Of a stretch of 20,017 nt of DNA, positions 15,407 to 20,017 are shown piece after piece; the stretch's first letter is position 1, and each line of letters begins with the position of its first letter. This DNA comes from Polynucleobacter sp. UBA962 (GTDB lineage: Bacteria; Pseudomonadota; Gammaproteobacteria; Burkholderiales; Burkholderiaceae). The translations under genes were made by a program, and so were the position numbers. The notes beneath the pieces were generated by a model, which was not told the DNA's origin, made no database searches, and saw only the letters and a program-made list of their open reading frames with translations. The stretch lies in assembly GCA_002292975.1 (NCBI GenBank), contig DBCI01000049.1, positions 47,179-67,195 of the forward strand, read 5' to 3'.

Positions 15407-16683
15407 AAACCCGCATCACCCATGTCCACGCCCGTCGCATTTGGGATTCAAGAGGAAGGCCCACTGTCGAAGTCGACGTGACACTGCAAGACGGTAGCAA
15501 AGGTACCGGCATGGCACCTGCAGGCGCGTCGCGTGGCAGCCGCGAAGCCTTGGAATTGCGCGATGGGGGCGAATCATTCAACGGCTTGGATGTGTCGAAG
15601 GCAGTGTCGCAAGTCAACTTAGCCATTTCTCCCCATTTGGTCGGCATGGATGCGTTGGACCAATCGCAAGCAGACCAGACAATGATCGAGCTCGACGGCA
15701 CCCCGCTCAAAAGCCACTTAGGTGCCAACGGCATGATCGCCACCTCCTTGGCGATTGCACAAGCAGCGGCCGCTTCACAAGGGCAAGTGCTGTGGCAATA
15801 CCTGTCGCAAGGCCAAACAGTACGTTTGCCCTTGCCGCAGATTCAAATTTTCGGCGGCGGTGCGCACGCAGGCAGACGGGTCGATATCCAAGACTTTCTC
15901 GTCATGCCCATCGGTGCACAAAGCTTCGACGAAGCGCTGGTCATGGTGGCCAACGTTTACCAAGCAGCCGGTCAGTGGATGGCGTCACAGGGCAAACGCC
16001 ACGGGGTGGCCGACGAAGGTGGCTGGTGGCCAGACTTCTCCTCAAATGAAGAGGCTTTGCAAACCCTGACCCGTTGCATCGAACTGGCGGGCTACCGGCA
16101 CGACCAGGTGGCGATCGCGCTGGATGTGGCCGCTTCTGAGTTCGGTCAAGGCGGTCGCTACACCCTGGGTCTGGATCAACACACTTACACCACCGACGAA
16201 TGGCTCGAAGTGCTCAAGCGATGGGTCAACACCTACCCCATCTTGTCTGTAGAAGACCCGTTTGCCGAAGATGACACAGCAGGTATGCGAGCATTCACTG
16301 ATCAATTGGGACACCGCATACAAGTGGTTGGCGACGACTACCTCGTTACCCGCGTCGATTTGATAGAGGCCGCAGCAAGGGATGTCGCTTGCAACGCGGT
16401 GCTGCTCAAACCCAACCAAGTCGGCACATTGAGCGAAACCCGACAAGCCATGTTGACCGCCCGCCAGCACGGTTTTGGCATGGTGGTGTCAGCCCGCTCC
16501 GGGGAAACCGAAGACACGGCCATTTCGCACATCGCCACGGGGTGGAACACCGGACAGCTCAAAGTCGGCTCATTTGCCCGCTCAGAGCGCATGGCCAAAT
16601 GGAATGAATGCCTGCGCATCGAAGAATCGTTGGGTAAAAACACATCTTATGCGGGTAAATACGGACTGAAATTAGCACTCTAG
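15403..16683 (+). CDS. Divergent enolase-superfamily protein (enolase paralogue)
   Basis: A 426-residue protein that aligns with phosphopyruvate hydratase from end to end (IWDSRGRPTVEVDVTL, SREALELRDGG, SVEDPFAEDD, VGDDYLVT, LLKPNQVGTLSETRQA). Magnesium ligands Asp241, Glu284 and Asp311/312, acid-base Glu205 and Lys336, and Lys387 are kept (yeast 246, 295, 320, 211, 345, 396). Changed: yeast His373 is Ala364 in VVSARSGETED, Glu168 is Asp164 in DIQDFLVMP, and the mobile loop SGASTG is AGASRG (Ala40, Arg44). So it may act on a different phosphorylated acid from 2-phosphoglycerate; the glycolytic enolase is probably elsewhere. The start chosen is the ATG in the ATGA overlap with the kinase; an open frame back to 15061 is kinase sequence. 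Its last three codons and stop lie in the CIRCE element before rpoH. Confidence 0.88.
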   Translation: MKTRITHVHARRIWDSRGRPTVEVDVTLQDGSKGTGMAPAGASRGSREALELRDGGESFNGLDVSKAVSQVNLAISPHLVGMDALDQSQADQTMIELDGTPLKSHLGANGMIATSLAIAQAAAASQGQVLWQYLSQGQTVRLPLPQIQIFGGGAHAGRRVDIQDFLVMPIGAQSFDEALVMVANVYQAAGQWMASQGKRHGVADEGGWWPDFSSNEEALQTLTRCIELAGYRHDQVAIALDVAASEFGQGGRYTLGLDQHTYTTDEWLEVLKRWVNTYPILSVEDPFAEDDTAGMRAFTDQLGHRIQVVGDDYLVTRVDLIEAAARDVACNAVLLKPNQVGTLSETRQAMLTARQHGFGMVVSARSGETEDTAISHIATGWNTGQLKVGSFARSERMAKWNECLRIEESLGKNTSYAGKYGLKLAL

Positions 16684-16698
16684 ACCGGAGAGTGCTAA
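16672..16698. promoter_or_regulatory. CIRCE operator (HrcA binding site) upstream of rpoH
   Basis: A perfect match to the consensus TTAGCACTC-N9-GAGTGCTAA: left arm 16672-16680, spacer 16681-16689, right arm 16690-16698. HrcA represses heat-shock genes at this site and is kept active by GroEL. It ends 34 bases before the rpoH ATG. The left arm encodes the last three codons (Leu-Ala-Leu) of the enolase-like gene and the stop TAG opens the spacer. TAATAT at 16696-16701 could serve as a -10 overlapping the right arm. In RNA the arms would form a 9-bp stem. Confidence 0.96.
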
Positions 16699-16732
16699 TA
16701 TTAACCAGTCGTTAACCGACAGGAGGATTTTC

Positions 16733-17677
16733 ATGACAGCTTTGACACTTCCCGGTACCGGCGCCAGTCAACTGGCGGTCAACCCTTGGGCCGTGCTGCC
16801 GCCTTTGGGGAATCTGGACGCGTACATTTCGGCCGTCAACCGTTTGCCCATGTTGACGCTCGAGCAGGAACAAGAGTTTTCCAAAAAACTCAAAGAAAAC
16901 AACGACTTAGAGGCGGCTGGCAAGTTGATCTTGTCTCACCTGAGGTTGGTTGTATCGATCTCTCGCCAATATGCTGGCTATGGCTTGGCACATGCAGATT
17001 TGATCCAAGAAGGCAATGTGGGGCTGATGAAAGCGGTCAAGCGGTTTGACCCAGTCCACGGGGTGCGCCTTGTGAGCTATGCCATTCACTGGATCAAGGC
17101 CGAAATCCACGAATACATCATCAAAAACTGGCGCATGGTCAAACTGGCCACGACCAAAGCACAACGCAAGTTGTTTTTCAATTTGCGCTCCAAAAAGCAA
17201 GGCTTCAGGGCCGATGTTGGTGAAGACCATGAAGCCAGTTCTCGCAACACACTGAGCGAAGCACAAATTGACAGCATTGCCAAAGACCTGAACGTCAAAC
17301 GCGAAGAGGTCATCGAAATGGAAGCCCGCATGGCGGGCTCGGATGTGTTGCTAGACCCCGGTGCCAACGAAGATGGCGAAGAGGCTTTCGGTCCGATTTC
17401 CTATTTGTCCGATGTGCACCATGAACCTACCGCTGTGATTGAAGCGCATCAGCGCGACATCATGTCGACCGACGGCATCAGCCAAGCCTTAGCTGTGCTG
17501 GACGAACGCAGTCGCCGTATCGTTGAAGAGCGGTGGTTGAAAGTCAACGATGACAACTCTGGCGGCATGACATTGCATGAATTGGCCGACGAATACGGTG
17601 TGAGCGCAGAACGTATCCGCCAAATTGAAGTGGCCGCCATGAAGAAGATGAAACTCGCCCTGCTGGACTACGCTTGA
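16733..17677 (+). CDS. rpoH: RNA polymerase heat-shock sigma factor RpoH (sigma-32)
   Basis: Sigma-70-family factor directing RNA polymerase to heat-shock promoters. The 314 residues show region 2 with HLRLVVSISRQYAGYG, the DLIQEGNVGLMKAVKRFDP run and the -10 reading YAIHWIKAEIHEYI. They also show the RpoH box QRKLFFNLR (144-152), which separates sigma-32 from other sigma factors, and region 4 with a helix-turn-helix ending EYGVSAERIRQIEVAAMKKM. AGGAGG lies 6 bases before the ATG, a strong site. The gene is preceded by a perfect CIRCE, so HrcA probably represses it; this places rpoH under GroEL-linked control. I see no obvious RNA-thermometer pairing with the AGGAGG. It converges on sco1 with 50 bases between, where no good terminator is visible. 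Confidence 0.97.
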   Translation: MTALTLPGTGASQLAVNPWAVLPPLGNLDAYISAVNRLPMLTLEQEQEFSKKLKENNDLEAAGKLILSHLRLVVSISRQYAGYGLAHADLIQEGNVGLMKAVKRFDPVHGVRLVSYAIHWIKAEIHEYIIKNWRMVKLATTKAQRKLFFNLRSKKQGFRADVGEDHEASSRNTLSEAQIDSIAKDLNVKREEVIEMEARMAGSDVLLDPGANEDGEEAFGPISYLSDVHHEPTAVIEAHQRDIMSTDGISQALAVLDERSRRIVEERWLKVNDDNSGGMTLHELADEYGVSAERIRQIEVAAMKKMKLALLDYA

Positions 17678-17727
17678 TGCACCACAGGTAATGCGGGGCT
17701 ACAAACGTCACCCGGTTGCTTGGTGAA

Positions 17728-18306
17728 TCACTGCATCAGCTTGGCAATGTCTTGCGACATGGCTTGCGGACCCAAACCATAGCGTGCATACAAGCGCAAC
17801 CTACCTTGGCCATCGTAAATATACGTGCCCGCACTGTGGTCCATGGTGTAGTGACCGGCACTGCCTGTGTCTACCTTCTTGTAGTAAATCTTGAATTGCT
17901 TGGCCAACTCAGGCAGTTGATCAGGTTGCGGAACCAATGCAATGAACGACGGATCAAAGCCAGCCACATAGGCTTTGAGCAGTTCAGGAGTGTCACGCTC
18001 AGGGTCTAATGTGATGAAAATCGTCTGCAACGAATCACCTTTGTCAGCCAAGCTTTTTTTCACTTGCACCCATTCGCTCAAAGTGGTGGGGCAAAAATCT
18101 GGACATTGTGTGAAACCAAAAAAAACCACCACCACTTTCCCTTTGAAATCGCTCAATTGACGGCGTTGGCCGAAGGCATCCATCAAGTCAAAGCCTTGGG
18201 CATAGTCAGCACCCGTCAAATCAATCGATTGGAATTCGGGTTTGGCAGGCGAACATGCGGTCAGGGACAGCACACCAGCCAGCAGGCAGAGATAAAGAAA
18301 TTTCAT
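17728..18306 (-). CDS. SCO1/SenC copper chaperone lipoprotein
   Basis: Thioredoxin-fold copper-binding protein that helps build the CuA centre of cytochrome c oxidase. With ATG at 18306 it has 192 residues: a lipoprotein signal with lipobox LTAC (Cys18), the copper site C-x3-C in FTQCPDFCP (Cys68, Cys72), and the third ligand His157 in [12 protein letters not shown] at 18312 would add two residues, but the ATG overlaps the ctaB stop as ATGA and has GGAAG 6 bases upstream, so it is preferred. It is last in the ctaA-ctaB-sco1 set, a common Burkholderiales arrangement. Confidence 0.95.
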   Translation of the reverse strand: MKFLYLCLLAGVLSLTACSPAKPEFQSIDLTGADYAQGFDLMDAFGQRRQLSDFKGKVVVVFFGFTQCPDFCPTTLSEWVQVKKSLADKGDSLQTIFITLDPERDTPELLKAYVAGFDPSFIALVPQPDQLPELAKQFKIYYKKVDTGSAGHYTMDHSAGTYIYDGQGRLRLYARYGLGPQAMSQDIAKLMQ

Positions 18307-19208
18307 CGCCAACTTCCAGGCAAATAATGGTCAATCAAAAACGCAGCAAACAGCAAGCTGAGGTGAATCAGCGAAAACCGAAACGTCTTGCGTGCCAAGT
18401 CGTCTGAATACTGTCGCCACAAGAACCATCCGTAAGCACAAAATATGAGGCTCAAAATCAAGGCACTGACCAAATAAAAATAGCCGCTCATGCGGTAGAT
18501 GAACGGCATCAAACAAGCAGCCAGCAAGACGATGGTGTAGAGCAAAATTTGCAAGCGTGTGAATTCATTGCCATGGGTAACCGGCAACATCGGCAAGCCC
18601 GACTTGCGGTAATCCTCCACCCTGTAGAGCGCCAGCGCCCAAAAATGCGGCGGGGTCCATAAAAAAATGATCAGGAACAGGATCAATGCCTCGGGCCCTA
18701 CTTCACCCGTCATGGCGGCCCAACCCAGCACCGGCGGCATGGCTCCAGAAGCACCGCCAATGACAATGTTTTGCGGTGTCAAGGGTTTGAGGATCACGGT
18801 GTAGACAACCGCATAGCCCACAAAAGTGGCAAAGGTCAACCACATGGTGAGAGGGTTCACCCAGACATACAAAATCAGCGAGCCCAATGCACACAAGATC
18901 GCCGAAAACAACAAGGTATCGCGGTCGGTTAACTCACCTTTGGCCGTGGGCCGCCAAGCGGTTCGTTTCATCCGAGCGTCAATGGCTTGCTCCACAATGC
19001 AATTGAAAGCCGCCGCCGCGCCGGAAACCAACCAAATACCCAAGCATGCGATCGCTGCAAGTTTGGTGTCTTCCAGGCTGGGAACACCAGGAACCGCCAA
19101 CACCATGCCGATCAGCGCACAAAACACAATCAACTGTATGACTCGCGGTTTGGTCAATGCATTGAATTGCTGCCAGCGCACAGGCAGGTAAAGAGAAAGC
19201 GATTTCAT
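18303..19208 (-). CDS. ctaB: Protohaem IX farnesyltransferase (haem O synthase)
   Basis: UbiA-family membrane prenyltransferase that adds a farnesyl group to haem B, giving haem O. The 301 residues have about eight or nine hydrophobic segments. The first prenyl-diphosphate site reads [15 protein letters not shown] (69-83) and the second is around [32 protein letters not shown] lies between them. Its ATG overlaps the ctaA stop (ATGA, 19205-19208) and its stop overlaps sco1 in the same way, so the three genes are translationally linked. Its product is the substrate of CtaA. The gene is also called cyoE in other contexts; the ctaA neighbour supports ctaB here. Confidence 0.96.
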   Translation of the reverse strand: MKSLSLYLPVRWQQFNALTKPRVIQLIVFCALIGMVLAVPGVPSLEDTKLAAIACLGIWLVSGAAAAFNCIVEQAIDARMKRTAWRPTAKGELTDRDTLLFSAILCALGSLILYVWVNPLTMWLTFATFVGYAVVYTVILKPLTPQNIVIGGASGAMPPVLGWAAMTGEVGPEALILFLIIFLWTPPHFWALALYRVEDYRKSGLPMLPVTHGNEFTRLQILLYTIVLLAACLMPFIYRMSGYFYLVSALILSLIFCAYGWFLWRQYSDDLARKTFRFSLIHLSLLFAAFLIDHYLPGSWR

Positions 19209-20017
19209 AGCATGTTTCTGTCAAATGTGGCAGCGATGCGTTCGGCTTTTCGCGGTTGTGTGCTGGCCAAAACCCAAGTCAACAATACCAGCAGTACTGC
19301 CGCTGAACCAGTATGCATCAAGGCAGCCAACATAGGCCAGCCCAACACGGCATTGGAAATACCGGTGACAAATTGCAAGAACAAAACACCTATCAATAAC
19401 CACCCTTGCCTGCGCAGGCCCATGGTCATCCATGACCTGGCCACCCACAATATCAGCAATGCGGGAACCACCGCATGCCAGCGGTGCACCATGTGAATCG
19501 CAGTCAAAGCCTGAAATGGCAGGGCTTGGCCCGAAGCATCTTGCCCCAAGGGACGCCACAATTCAAACGCTTTAGATAGGTTCATATCGGGCCACCAACT
19601 GTTCTGACACAAGGGATAAGTGTCGCATGCTAAGACAGCGTAGTTGCTGCTGACCCAAGCACCCAAACCCGTTTGAATGAACACACTCAAAACAGTCAGC
19701 ACAGTCAGCAAATACACCTTGAAGGGCAAAGGCTGTGCCGCAGTTTTTTCGTAAGAATGGCGTTGCCTGACAAGCTGAATGGTGAGCAACACCAATAACA
19801 ACATGCCACCCAGCAAATGCAACGTGACAAACAAAGGGAACAGTTTCATGGTGACCGTGAGCGCACCGAATGCACCTTGCACGCAGACCCACAGCAATGA
19901 CAGCGATGGCCATCCCCAGAGGCTGCGATCAGCTCGCCAAGAAAACGCGGCCAGCGTCAAAATCAACACACCTACCAACATTGCCAAGTAGCGATGGATC
20001 ATTTCAATCCAAGCTTT
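19205..20017 (-). CDS. ctaA: Haem A synthase CtaA/Cox15, partial (5' end beyond window)
   Basis: Membrane enzyme that oxidises the C8 methyl of haem O to a formyl group, giving haem A for cytochrome c oxidase. About 270 residues are present. The ATG at 20002 is not the start: the frame stays open to the edge and reads [12 protein letters not shown], the normal internal sequence before the second transmembrane segment, so the first helix and loop are missing. Visible features are the haem-ligand histidines in [22 protein letters not shown] and LMHTGSA, and the cysteine pair in [10 protein letters not shown], as expected of the CtaA fold. The stop overlaps the ctaB start as ATGA. Confidence 0.94.
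   Translation of the reverse strand, partial: KAWIEMIHRYLAMLVGVLILTLAAFSWRADRSLWGWPSLSLLWVCVQGAFGALTVTMKLFPLFVTLHLLGGMLLLVLLTIQLVRQRHSYEKTAAQPLPFKVYLLTVLTVLSVFIQTGLGAWVSSNYAVLACDTYPLCQNSWWPDMNLSKAFELWRPLGQDASGQALPFQALTAIHMVHRWHAVVPALLILWVARSWMTMGLRRQGWLLIGVLFLQFVTGISNAVLGWPMLAALMHTGSAAVLLVLLTWVLASTQPRKAERIAATFDRNML

Noticed and set aside
16672..16705. CIRCE inverted repeat as a transcription terminator of the enolase-like gene
   Set aside because: Both arms and the nine-base spacer match the CIRCE consensus exactly, and no T-run follows the stem.
16701..16717. Direct repeat TTAACC twice, 11 bases apart, before rpoH
   Set aside because: Only six bases long; expected by chance at this scale and no known regulator site is recognised.

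Overview
The window carries housekeeping genes of freshwater Burkholderiales (Betaproteobacteria) and appears to be made of two pieces. Positions 1 to about 5840 (hprK, rapZ, mutY, mutM, a TPR-LolB fusion, ispE) are AT-richer by eye (mid-40s % GC, frequent TTA leucine codons) and look like Polynucleobacter or a similar streamlined Burkholderiaceae. From about 5935 to the right end (prs onward) the DNA is near mid-50s % GC, TTG/CTG dominate for leucine, and the proteins read like Comamonadaceae of the Limnohabitans/Rhodoferax type. The switch falls at a tRNA-Gln gene. Gene order across it (ispE, tRNA-Gln, prs, rplY, pth) is the order I recall for both lineages. The likeliest explanation is a metagenome assembly chimera joined at a shared tRNA, with homologous replacement as the alternative. 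GC values are visual estimates.

Layout, left part: the hprK C-terminal part and rapZ run rightward (PTS-Ntr/signalling cluster). mutY and mutM, the two 8-oxoguanine glycosylases, run leftward, with mutY overlapping the rapZ 3' end. A TPR protein fused to an outer-membrane LolB domain, ispE and tRNA-Gln(UUG) run rightward.

Layout, right part: prs (PRPP synthase), rplY (ribosomal protein L25), a strong terminator, pth and a small exported lysine-rich protein run rightward. A leftward five-gene operon follows, in transcription order: catalytic M16 peptidase, inactive M16 partner, rsmD, coaD, YfhL-type ferredoxin. Divergent from it, ftsY, an Mpo1/DUF962 membrane protein, an APH-fold kinase and a divergent enolase run rightward. 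The kinase and enolase overlap by ATGA. Next is rpoH (sigma-32), preceded by a perfect CIRCE operator whose left arm is the last three codons of the enolase gene. The window ends in a leftward ctaA-ctaB-sco1 set for haem A synthesis and cytochrome oxidase copper delivery; ctaA is cut by the window edge.

The best candidates for something undescribed are the kinase plus divergent-enolase module (enolase His373 equivalent replaced by Ala, Glu168 equivalent by Asp), the CIRCE/coding overlap controlling rpoH, the TPR-LolB fusion with no lipobox, and a MutY with an enlarged iron-sulfur loop. No mobile element, CRISPR array or phage gene was seen.
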